From Acholeplasmataceae bacterium (GTDB lineage Bacteria > Bacillota_I > Bacilli_A > Acholeplasmatales > Acholeplasmataceae), in assembly GCA_003497445.1 (NCBI GenBank), contig DNNX01000042.1:1-20867 (forward strand): 20,867 nucleotides of DNA. The letters run 5' to 3'. Below, piece after piece: positions 1 to 6,381 of this stretch (the first letter of the stretch is position 1; each line of letters opens with the position of its first letter). A program made the position numbers and the translations under genes. A model generated the notes under the pieces. It was not told the DNA's origin. It saw only the letters and a program-made list of their open reading frames with translations, and ran no database searches.

Positions 1-536
1 TATGTCATGGAACAAGATACAATCACGAAACACTTCAAATCAAATTCAAACGTAAACACATTGCTGATGTTTTGAATATGACCATCTCAGAAGCACTGGA
101 TTTTTTCAATGCGATTCCAAAAGTTCAAGCAAAACTTCAAACACTTGTAGATGTAGGATTAGAGTATATCACCCTTGGTCAGTCTGCGACAACACTTTCT
201 GGTGGTGAGGCTCAACGTGTAAAATTAGCGAGTGAACTCTATAAAAAAATAACGGATAAAACATTATACGTTCTTGATGAACCAACAACCGGACTTCATA
301 CAGATGATGTAAAAAGACTCGTTGAAGTCCTTCATCGTATTGTGGATCAAGGAGCAACCATGGTTGTCATCGAACATAATTTAGACGTTATCAAAAATGC
401 AGATCACGTTATTGATTTAGGACCTGATGGTGGTGATGCAGGAGGTCAAATAGTTGCAGTTGGCACACCCGAACAAGTTGCTAAAGTAAAAAATTCATAT
501 ACTGGGCAATATTTAGCGCAAGTTTTAAAGACTTAA
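1..536 (+). CDS. uvrA: UvrABC excision-repair subunit A, C-terminal part (5' end outside window)
   Basis: This is the C-terminal ~178 residues of UvrA, the DNA-binding ATPase that finds bulky lesions and loads UvrB in nucleotide excision repair. The frame is open from base 3, so the Met at 72 is internal and not a start. The sequence opens with CHGTRYNHETL, matching the UvrA zinc-module-to-ATPase II region. It then shows the second ABC signature (LSGGEAQRVKLASEL), Walker B (LYVLDEPTTGLH), the switch His (VVIEHNLDVI) and the usual UvrA ending (HVIDLGPDGGDAGG). It ends at a TAA with no visible terminator before the next promoter. Identification is firm. The N-terminal half cannot be judged. Confidence 0.97.
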   Translation, partial: CHGTRYNHETLQIKFKRKHIADVLNMTISEALDFFNAIPKVQAKLQTLVDVGLEYITLGQSATTLSGGEAQRVKLASELYKKITDKTLYVLDEPTTGLHTDDVKRLVEVLHRIVDQGATMVVIEHNLDVIKNADHVIDLGPDGGDAGGQIVAVGTPEQVAKVKNSYTGQYLAQVLKT

Positions 537-547
537 GAGAGATTCTT

Positions 548-556
548 TGATATAAT
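548..556 (+). promoter_or_regulatory. Extended -10 promoter (TGATATAAT) before the gene at 563
   Basis: A perfect extended -10, TGA followed by TATAAT, ends 6 bases before the ATG at 563. No good -35 is seen about 17 bases upstream, which is tolerable for an extended -10. Transcription would start at about 562-563, so the message would have almost no leader. The same nine-base element occurs before mvk at 13548. Confidence 0.6.
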
Positions 557-562
557 ACCCCT

Positions 563-1021
563 ATGAAACTTCAACCTTCACAATCTAAAAAAATTCTCTT
601 AACATTGACGTTTTATTTTCATAAAAACATCGCAAAACATTTAATGATTTTATTTCTTGTCAATACATTTGTATTGATAGGACTTATTGGTATTTTAGCT
701 ACATTAAATTTAAGTGTTTTTGAAGGGTCAGTTGTTGACATTGTCTTACTTTCAATATTTTTAACACTTTCTGAACACACCATTAAAACGATCATGTCCA
801 TAAGACTGTATCAAGTTTTTGCTGCCTCTTTTGGTATGGCAAGCAGCATTATTATGGTACTGATTGTTACTGTTTTTGCACTGCTATTTAATCAATTTAA
901 AATTTTATCGGTAGAAGGTCTCATCGGCATGTCATTTATTTTCATGTGGATCAGACACCTTTTAAGAAGATTTATTGTCATTAAAAACAGTAGAAGACGA
1001 TTAAAAAGGAAGTCAATATGA
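563..1021 (+). CDS. Four-helix membrane protein of unknown function
   Basis: I do not recognise this 152-residue protein. It has a basic N-terminus and about four hydrophobic helices (roughly residues 27-49, 57-75, 83-110 and 117-134). It ends in a strongly basic tail (RHLLRRF, then NSRRRLKRK), which would favour a cytoplasmic C-terminus. It sits between uvrA and hprK, where Bacillus relatives carry small membrane proteins such as the YvlD holin-like family, but I see no specific motif to assign it there. The stop overlaps the hprK start (ATGA), so translation is probably coupled. No Shine-Dalgarno sequence precedes the ATG; it begins almost at the predicted transcription start. The next Met (codon 28) also lacks a ribosome site and would remove the basic N-terminus. 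Confidence 0.8.
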   Translation: MKLQPSQSKKILLTLTFYFHKNIAKHLMILFLVNTFVLIGLIGILATLNLSVFEGSVVDIVLLSIFLTLSEHTIKTIMSIRLYQVFAASFGMASSIIMVLIVTVFALLFNQFKILSVEGLIGMSFIFMWIRHLLRRFIVIKNSRRRLKRKSI

Positions 1022-1938
1022 GTGTATATGTCAAAGACTTAGTCAAAGATTTAAATTTAGAAGTGCTGATATCTGAACAGTCACTTGATAAAACTATCGA
1101 AAGTGATTTGCTAGCAAGACCCGGTGTTGAACTGGCTGGTTTTTTTGACTTTTATGATCCAAATAGAATTGTATTATTTGGTTCAAAAGAAGCAAGTTTC
1201 ATGCAACTTTTTGATGAAAAAACGATGAAAGAACGTATCGAGACACTCTTTAAAAAGCACCCACCATGTATGATTTTCTCTAGAAATGTCTATATACATG
1301 ACATGTTTTATGAACTTGGACATATATATGGTGTTGCAATATTAAGATCAACACATAGAACCACGGCACTTGCGAGTTTATTGTATAATTTCCTTCATGC
1401 AAATTTGGCACCAAGAAAAACATTACACGGTGTTTTAGTAGATATACATGGATTGGGAACACTGATTATTGGTAAGTCAGGCATCGGAAAAAGTGAAACC
1501 GCACTAGAGCTTATTAAAAGAGGACATTTGCTTGTTGCAGATGATCGTGTAGATATGTATGAAGCATCTGCGGGATCTGTGATTGGTTATGCACCGGATA
1601 TTACAAAAAAACTGATTGAAGTACGTGGTATTGGCATTGTAAATGTTGTTGAAATGTATGGTGCAGGTGCATTTAGAGAAGATAAAAAAATTAGACTTGT
1701 TGTTGAGCTTGAAGCATGGAACGAAGAAAAACACTATGACCGTTTAGGTGTTGAAACAGAATACGTTAGATATTTTGAAACAGAACTGCCTAAAATTACC
1801 ATTCCTGTATTACCGGGAAGAAATGTTGCAACACTCGTAGAATCCGCTGCAGATAATATGAAACTTAAATATTTAGGCTATGATGCTGCAAAAGATTTTG
1901 TGGATAAAATTAATAAAAAAGCAGAAGGGAAAGAATGA
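1018..1938 (+). CDS. hprK: HPr kinase/phosphorylase
   Basis: HprK phosphorylates and dephosphorylates Ser46 of HPr, linking sugar uptake by the PTS to carbon catabolite control in the cytoplasm. At 306 residues it has the usual family length. The P-loop is GKSGIGKS (152-159), followed by the LVADD acidic pair (173-176), the HprK signature EVRGIGIVNV (201-210), and LPGRNVATLVE near the C-terminus. The conserved His before the P-loop (LHGVLVD) is present. The residue after the first P-loop Gly is Lys, where many homologues have Asp or Glu. It overlaps the upstream gene by four bases (ATGA) and lgt by a few bases, as in the conserved Firmicutes hprK-lgt-ppaX operon. Its presence implies a PTS with HPr elsewhere in the genome. 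Confidence 0.97.
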   Translation: MSVYVKDLVKDLNLEVLISEQSLDKTIESDLLARPGVELAGFFDFYDPNRIVLFGSKEASFMQLFDEKTMKERIETLFKKHPPCMIFSRNVYIHDMFYELGHIYGVAILRSTHRTTALASLLYNFLHANLAPRKTLHGVLVDIHGLGTLIIGKSGIGKSETALELIKRGHLLVADDRVDMYEASAGSVIGYAPDITKKLIEVRGIGIVNVVEMYGAGAFREDKKIRLVVELEAWNEEKHYDRLGVETEYVRYFETELPKITIPVLPGRNVATLVESAADNMKLKYLGYDAAKDFVDKINKKAEGKE

Positions 1939-2879
1939 TGAAGAACATAAAACAATGGTTTTTCGATCACATGACACCAATCAAACTTTATGGCGGTGCA
2001 TTTATATATTTTATGGTGCTGGTGATACTTGCAGTTGTGCCACAGACTCGTGTACCATATGACAATATTGCACTTGACTTAGGCTTTGCAGAAGTTGCTT
2101 GGTATGCTGTTTTTATTCTTTCAGGGTTACTTATTGCAGTGTATTGGTCTGTCGATGAATTTAAGAAAAAAGGATTATCGGTAGACTTTTTATATGATGC
2201 TTTATTATGGACAGTGCCAATTGCAATTGTTGGTTCAAGAATTTATTATGTGATTTTTGATCCAAATAAAAACTATCAATCCCTTACAGATATTATTAAC
2301 ATTACACGAGGCGGCCTTTCGATACATGGTGTTGTGATTTCTGCAACGCTATTTGTATTGTTTTATACTAAGAAAAAAGGTATAAATTTTTGGCTCATTG
2401 CTGATATTGTTGCTGTTGGATTCCTCATTGGACAAATTGTTGGTCGTTGGGGAAACTTTATGAATCAGGAAGCATACGGACCTGTTATCGAATCGCAATT
2501 CATCTTAAATATATTGCCTGTTTTTATAAAAGATCAAATGTTTATTGCAGGTAATTATCATCATCCCACCTTTTTATATGAAGGTTTATGGAATTTAGTT
2601 GGTCTCGTTGTACTGATCAACATAAGAAGAAAAAAACTACTCAAAGTTGGGGATTTGTTTGCACTTTATTTAATGTGGTATGGATTAGGTCGAGGTGCTA
2701 TTATCGAACCACTTAGAACAGGTGGTGCAGAATTTGATGCACTACGCGTCTTTGGATTACCAGTAAATATATATTTATCACTCATATTATTTTTAGGTGG
2801 TGGATTCCTTCTTATGTTTTTAAAGAATAAGAAATTACCTGAATTACCTTACTATGCAGAAGTTGGTCAACATGATTAA
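1935..2879 (+). CDS. lgt: Prolipoprotein diacylglyceryl transferase
   Basis: Lgt moves diacylglycerol from phosphatidylglycerol to the lipobox Cys of prolipoproteins in the membrane. The 314-residue protein has about seven hydrophobic helices. The catalytic His is in GGLSIHG (126-132). The signature GRWGNFMNQEAYG (170-182) holds the conserved Arg and Asn, HPTFLYEGLWN is the periplasmic-loop motif, and WYGLGRGAIIEPLRT carries the second key Arg. It is slightly longer than usual because of an N-terminal extension. Two adjacent ATG codons (1935 and 1938) follow an AAGGGA ribosome site at 1925-1930. The second is better spaced, the first overlaps the hprK stop. The protein predicts many lipoproteins in the genome. 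Confidence 0.96.
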   Translation: MMKNIKQWFFDHMTPIKLYGGAFIYFMVLVILAVVPQTRVPYDNIALDLGFAEVAWYAVFILSGLLIAVYWSVDEFKKKGLSVDFLYDALLWTVPIAIVGSRIYYVIFDPNKNYQSLTDIINITRGGLSIHGVVISATLFVLFYTKKKGINFWLIADIVAVGFLIGQIVGRWGNFMNQEAYGPVIESQFILNILPVFIKDQMFIAGNYHHPTFLYEGLWNLVGLVVLINIRRKKLLKVGDLFALYLMWYGLGRGAIIEPLRTGGAEFDALRVFGLPVNIYLSLILFLGGGFLLMFLKNKKLPELPYYAEVGQHD

Positions 2880-3504
2880 GTTAGTATTATTTGATTTAGA
2901 TGGGACATTATTAAAATCAACTGAAATTATCATGGATGCCTTTGTCATTACGTTTGAAAAATATTTTAATGATGTAGAACTTGATCAAAAAACATTAACA
3001 TCCTTTCTAGGGCATACACTTTTTGAGACATTTGGTTTATATATTAAAGAAGATCAGGATATGGATGAACTTGTCAATTTTTACAGAAATACATCAGAAA
3101 AACTGATGCAAGATGTGACCGCCTATCCTAATGCGAAAGCTTTGATGGAAAAACTTCAATCAAAAAACATCATGATTGGGGTTGTGACATCAAAGATGAA
3201 TCTTGTTGCCAGAGAACACTTAACATTGATAGGTTTGAATGATTATGTAACGCATTTAGTTGGGTATGAAGACGTTGTGAATCATAAACCACATAAAGAG
3301 CCTATTGAGAAAGGTTTATCCTTGTATAACGTCAAAGCTGAAGAGGCTGTTTATGTAGGTGATCACGAAAATGATATGGTCGCTGCAAAATCTGCAGGCG
3401 TCATAAGTTGCGCTGTGAGTTATAGTCATAGACTTAAAGAAATGTTATCATTGATGCCAGATTACGTTGTAGATGATTTATTACAAATAGAAGATATTGT
3501 ATAG
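2872..3504 (+). CDS. ppaX: PpaX-like HAD phosphatase
   Basis: This 210-residue protein is a HAD-superfamily phosphatase with all four motifs: DLDGT (8-12, nucleophile Asp8 and acid Asp10), the motif II Ser in VVTSK, the motif III Lys in HKPHKEP, and the metal-binding VGDHENDM. A helical cap lies between motifs I and II, as in the phosphoglycolate phosphatase/PpaX group. PpaX hydrolyses the pyrophosphate released when HprK dephosphorylates P-Ser-HPr. That role is inferred from position directly after hprK and lgt, as in Bacillus. I chose the ATG at 2872 because DLDGT then lies at the usual distance from the N-terminus; the in-frame ATG at 2854 lacks a ribosome site and adds six residues. It overlaps lgt by 8 bases. 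A generic phosphoglycolate phosphatase is the alternative. Confidence 0.88.
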   Translation: MIKLVLFDLDGTLLKSTEIIMDAFVITFEKYFNDVELDQKTLTSFLGHTLFETFGLYIKEDQDMDELVNFYRNTSEKLMQDVTAYPNAKALMEKLQSKNIMIGVVTSKMNLVAREHLTLIGLNDYVTHLVGYEDVVNHKPHKEPIEKGLSLYNVKAEEAVYVGDHENDMVAAKSAGVISCAVSYSHRLKEMLSLMPDYVVDDLLQIEDIV

Positions 3505-3515
3505 GAGATAATGTT

Positions 3516-4427
3516 ATGTATGATGTTTTAGTCATCGGTGCTGGACCAGCAGGTGTTACAGCAAGTATTTATACCAAACGTGCGAACTTAAAGGTCGCTG
3601 TATTCGAAGGGAATGTTCCAGGGGGACAACTTGTAAATTATAGCGAGATAGAAAATTATCCTGGTGTAAAATCATTTAGTTCCATTGAACTTGCAACAGA
3701 TATGATTGAACATATGTCTAAATTAGACATTGAAGTGAAATATGAAAAAGTCACAAAATTAGAAGACCACGGATCTTACAAAACTGTTTCAACAGATTTT
3801 GGTTCGTATGATACCAAGGCTGTGATTATCGCTACAGGAAATGTTCCAAGAAAGCTCGGTGTTGAAAACGAAGAACAACTCGCATACAACGGTATTAGTT
3901 GGTGTGCTATTTGTGATGGACCAATTTATCGTGATAAAGATGTTATCGTTGTTGGCGGTGGTAATTCAGCGGTAGAAGAAGGATATTATTTATCCACGTT
4001 TGTAAAATCAGTGACCGTTGTCCAAAATTTAGACCGATTAACAGCTGAAGCAAAAGCCAATGAAAAACTTATTCAACAACCGAACGTTAAGATCTATTAT
4101 GAAACGCTTGTAGATAAGTTTTTAAAAGATGATAAAGGATTAACAGGGGCAACATTAAAAGATAAAGACGGTAAAATCTTTGATGTGTTTGCAGATGGCG
4201 TCTTTGAATATGTTGGGATGATACCTGTGACAGATTTTGTGAAGCATCTTGGCATTACAACCAATTACGGATATATTACAGTGAACGAAAAAATGGAAAC
4301 AAAAATTCCAGGCATTCTTTCATGTGGCGATGTAAATGATAAACAAATACGTCAAGTTGTCACTGCTGCAGGAGATGGTGCCGTTGCAGCTCAAAACGCA
4401 CTTAAATATTTGGAGTCACTACACTAA
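3516..4427 (+). CDS. trxB: Thioredoxin reductase-like flavoprotein with altered NADPH motif
   Basis: This 303-residue, two-domain flavoprotein should reduce thioredoxin or a similar disulfide partner. It has the FAD-binding GAGPAG (8-13), the redox CxxC as CAICDG (130-135), the pyridine-nucleotide GGGNSAVEE (147-155) and the second FAD motif SCGDVNDKQIRQVVTAAGDG. These are full-length, standard TrxB features. The HRRDxxR stretch that grips the NADPH 2'-phosphate in classic TrxB is replaced by QNLDRLT (170-176), so the positive charges are gone and NADH may be the donor. A good AGGAG ribosome site overlaps the ppaX stop. The stop touches the whiA start with no gap. An AhpF-like or ferredoxin-linked reductase is less likely because no extra domain is present. 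Confidence 0.93.
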   Translation: MYDVLVIGAGPAGVTASIYTKRANLKVAVFEGNVPGGQLVNYSEIENYPGVKSFSSIELATDMIEHMSKLDIEVKYEKVTKLEDHGSYKTVSTDFGSYDTKAVIIATGNVPRKLGVENEEQLAYNGISWCAICDGPIYRDKDVIVVGGGNSAVEEGYYLSTFVKSVTVVQNLDRLTAEAKANEKLIQQPNVKIYYETLVDKFLKDDKGLTGATLKDKDGKIFDVFADGVFEYVGMIPVTDFVKHLGITTNYGYITVNEKMETKIPGILSCGDVNDKQIRQVVTAAGDGAVAAQNALKYLESLH

Positions 4428-5360
4428 ATGTCATTTACCAAGCTTGTCAAAGAAGAACTTGTCACAATTCCAATTGAGACATCTGAACAACTCGCTGAGT
4501 TTGCGGCTTTTTTGCACATGAATGGTGATATTACAAAACGTGATCAAAAACTGATACTCATATTTAAGACGAATAGTCCTACCGTTGCAAAAAGATTTTT
4601 GCAATTATCAAGAACGTTATATCAAGCAGAAACAACACTGATTAAAAAGCAACAACAAAAGCTGACAAAAAAACCTCAGATTTTAATTGAAATAGAGTCA
4701 AGAGTCAAAGATATATTGTCTGAAATCAAATTGTTAGAACCATTATTTGAAACCTCAGATGTCTTACTACCATCAGATGTCACACGACTCGCGTTTTTAC
4801 GCGCTTCATTTTTGTCAACTGGATCTGTGAATGATCCTAAGACAGCACAATATCATTTAGAGATGAGTCACGAAAGAGATGATTTAGCAGTGCTCATTCA
4901 AAGTTTAATGAACCGCTTTGATTTAAATGCGAAAATCATCAAAAGAAGACATCAGCATGTTGTTTATTTAAAAGATGCAGAACACATTTCAGATTTTATG
5001 ATGCGTATAGGGGCTCAAAACTCAGTATTTAAATTTGAAGATGCAAGAATTAAACGTGATTTTAACAACTCGATTAATCGTGTGATGAACTGTGAAATTG
5101 CAAATGAAAAAAAAGTTTATGAAGCGGCATCAAAAATTATAGATGAAATAACCTTTATTTCAAGTTATAATGTATATATAGATGAAAAAATCAAACGTGT
5201 GATGGATTTAAGACTGAATTATCCAGAATATAATTTACGAGAACTTACAGAACAATATGAAATAGAGTATAAAGAACCTATTTCTAAATCTGGACTCAAT
5301 CACAGATTTTCAAAAATAAAACATATTGCACAAGCATTAAGGGAGGGATCACCCCTATGA
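4428..5360 (+). CDS. whiA: DNA-binding regulator WhiA
   Basis: WhiA is a DNA-binding protein found across Gram-positive bacteria and retained in mollicutes. It is linked to cell division and chromosome segregation in non-sporulating species. The 310-residue protein starts with the typical MSFTKLVKEEL. A degenerate LAGLIDADG homing-endonuclease-like core spans roughly residues 85-215. The C-terminal helix-turn-helix includes LRELTEQYE and SKSGLNHRFSKI, which matches the family's KSGVNHRLRKI motif. The ATG directly follows the trxB stop, with a TGGAG about 13 bases upstream, so translation is probably coupled. In Bacillus, rapZ (yvcJ) and yvcK lie between trxB and whiA; both are absent here. 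Confidence 0.94.
   Translation: MSFTKLVKEELVTIPIETSEQLAEFAAFLHMNGDITKRDQKLILIFKTNSPTVAKRFLQLSRTLYQAETTLIKKQQQKLTKKPQILIEIESRVKDILSEIKLLEPLFETSDVLLPSDVTRLAFLRASFLSTGSVNDPKTAQYHLEMSHERDDLAVLIQSLMNRFDLNAKIIKRRHQHVVYLKDAEHISDFMMRIGAQNSVFKFEDARIKRDFNNSINRVMNCEIANEKKVYEAASKIIDEITFISSYNVYIDEKIKRVMDLRLNYPEYNLRELTEQYEIEYKEPISKSGLNHRFSKIKHIAQALREGSPL
5341..5356 (+). promoter_or_regulatory. acpS ribosome site with a small hairpin
   Basis: A purine-rich GGGAGGG (5341-5347) serves as the acpS Shine-Dalgarno. Its last four bases AGGG (5344-5347) can pair with CCCT (5353-5356) across a five-base loop, directly before the ATG. Ribosomes ending whiA at 5360 would open this stem. Translational coupling is inferred, not shown. 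Confidence 0.35.
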
Positions 5361-5716
5361 TTAAAGGCGTCGGCATGGATTTAGTTGAATTAGAACGTAT
5401 TCGAGAATTGCTTTCAGATCGTTTCATTGAACGTATTTTATCGGAAAAAGAAATGAAAGAATACCAAAATCTCGCACATGAACAAGTAAAACTTGAATTC
5501 ATTGGTGGGCGTTTTGCTGCAAAAGAAGCAATATTTAAAGCGGTTGCTGTTGGACCAGGCAATACAAATTATAAAGATTTTTCAGTGTTACATGAACCCT
5601 CAGGAAAACCGTACGTAGAATCAACATTTTTTACAGACAAAGAGCACGTTTGTGTTTCTATCACGCACACAGACAGTTATGCTGCAGCATTTGTTGTCAT
5701 TGAAAGCAAGGAGTAA
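5357..5716 (+). CDS. acpS: Holo-[acyl-carrier-protein] synthase
   Basis: AcpS transfers the 4'-phosphopantetheine arm from CoA to the Ser of acyl carrier protein, switching on fatty-acid synthesis. The 119-residue length is typical. The metal-binding Asp8 is in MIKGVGMDLVELERI, and the second conserved acidic residue is in GGRFAAKEAIFKA. The C-terminal VSITHTDSYAAAFVVIE matches the family's SHxxxxAxA strand. The start overlaps the whiA stop by four bases (ATGA), so whiA, acpS and the following gene look like one transcript. Confidence 0.96.
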   Translation: MIKGVGMDLVELERIRELLSDRFIERILSEKEMKEYQNLAHEQVKLEFIGGRFAAKEAIFKAVAVGPGNTNYKDFSVLHEPSGKPYVESTFFTDKEHVCVSITHTDSYAAAFVVIESKE

Positions 5717-5718
5717 AC

Positions 5719-6348
5719 ATGAGTCAAGCACAATCAAAAAAACAATCAAATAAAGAAACTAATATGAGACAACGACCACTATCCAAAGGAGAACGCCTTC
5801 TTATGCGTGTTGGTGTTGCAGTGATATTAATCACGGTTGCGATAATTGTTACCATTGTTGTGATTGCAACGCTAGATAACGAAGAAGAAGTCGTATTACC
5901 ACTAGAAAATTATACCCATATTGTGTCAAGTGATTTAACCTATATCATTGGAGATAATGGGAGTGGTTCATTTGGTGATTTCACGTATTTTCAAACAGAT
6001 GATGAGAAGGATTTAGCAATACATTCGATTCTTATGTCTTCAGATGCACAGAACCCTTTGTATATATTATTGTATCGATCAAGTGATTTAGAGGACACAA
6101 TACTTACATTTTTTACCGATAACGAGGAGACATTGCTACTTGAAAATGTATTACTATTAGATTTAGATGATCCTATTAATGCAGATGTATTTTCTGTTCA
6201 AGCCGTATTATCACTTGGGATACCTCAGGCATCCCCACAATCACTGATTACATTTTATGTAGACTATAACGAAGAAAAAGAAGCATTCTTTGATACGGTA
6301 TGGTCAGATGCAATAAACATATTAAAAAGTTTAGAAAATTTAGTATAA
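5719..6348 (+). CDS. Single-pass membrane-anchored protein of unknown function
   Basis: I do not recognise this 209-residue protein. A Lys-rich N-terminus of about 28 residues precedes one long hydrophobic helix (roughly 30-53). An acidic domain of about 155 residues follows, which should face outside under the positive-inside rule. There is no lipobox Cys and no known catalytic motif. The outer domain is rich in Asp, Glu, Leu and Thr, with alternating patterns that suggest beta structure, and it has no Cys. A strong AAGGAG site (5708-5713) sits in the acpS 3' end with good spacing, and the gene starts two bases after the acpS stop. The context (AcpS before, Tex after) does not reveal its job. 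Confidence 0.85.
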   Translation: MSQAQSKKQSNKETNMRQRPLSKGERLLMRVGVAVILITVAIIVTIVVIATLDNEEEVVLPLENYTHIVSSDLTYIIGDNGSGSFGDFTYFQTDDEKDLAIHSILMSSDAQNPLYILLYRSSDLEDTILTFFTDNEETLLLENVLLLDLDDPINADVFSVQAVLSLGIPQASPQSLITFYVDYNEEKEAFFDTVWSDAINILKSLENLV

Positions 6349-6367
6349 AAAAGGCGTTGCCTTTTTT
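6347..6367 (+). terminator. Terminator-like hairpin between the membrane-anchored protein and tex
   Basis: The arms AAAAAAGGC (6347-6355) and GCCTTTTTT (6359-6367) pair perfectly around a GTT loop, and the T-run follows. The stem begins at the stop codon at 6346-6348. The tex ATG lies only 14 bases after the T-run, so it either ends the upstream operon or acts as a partial barrier to tex transcription. The GC core is only three pairs, so termination may be weak. Confidence 0.65.
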
Positions 6368-6381
6368 ATTTAGGAGACACA

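Noticed and set aside
563..1021. Assignment of the four-helix protein to PsiE or YvlD families
   Set aside because: Size and helix count fit, but I could not match specific conserved residues, so it is left as unknown.
2854..2871. Upstream Met for the PpaX-like phosphatase
   Set aside because: No ribosome site, and it would push the DxDGT motif away from its usual place.
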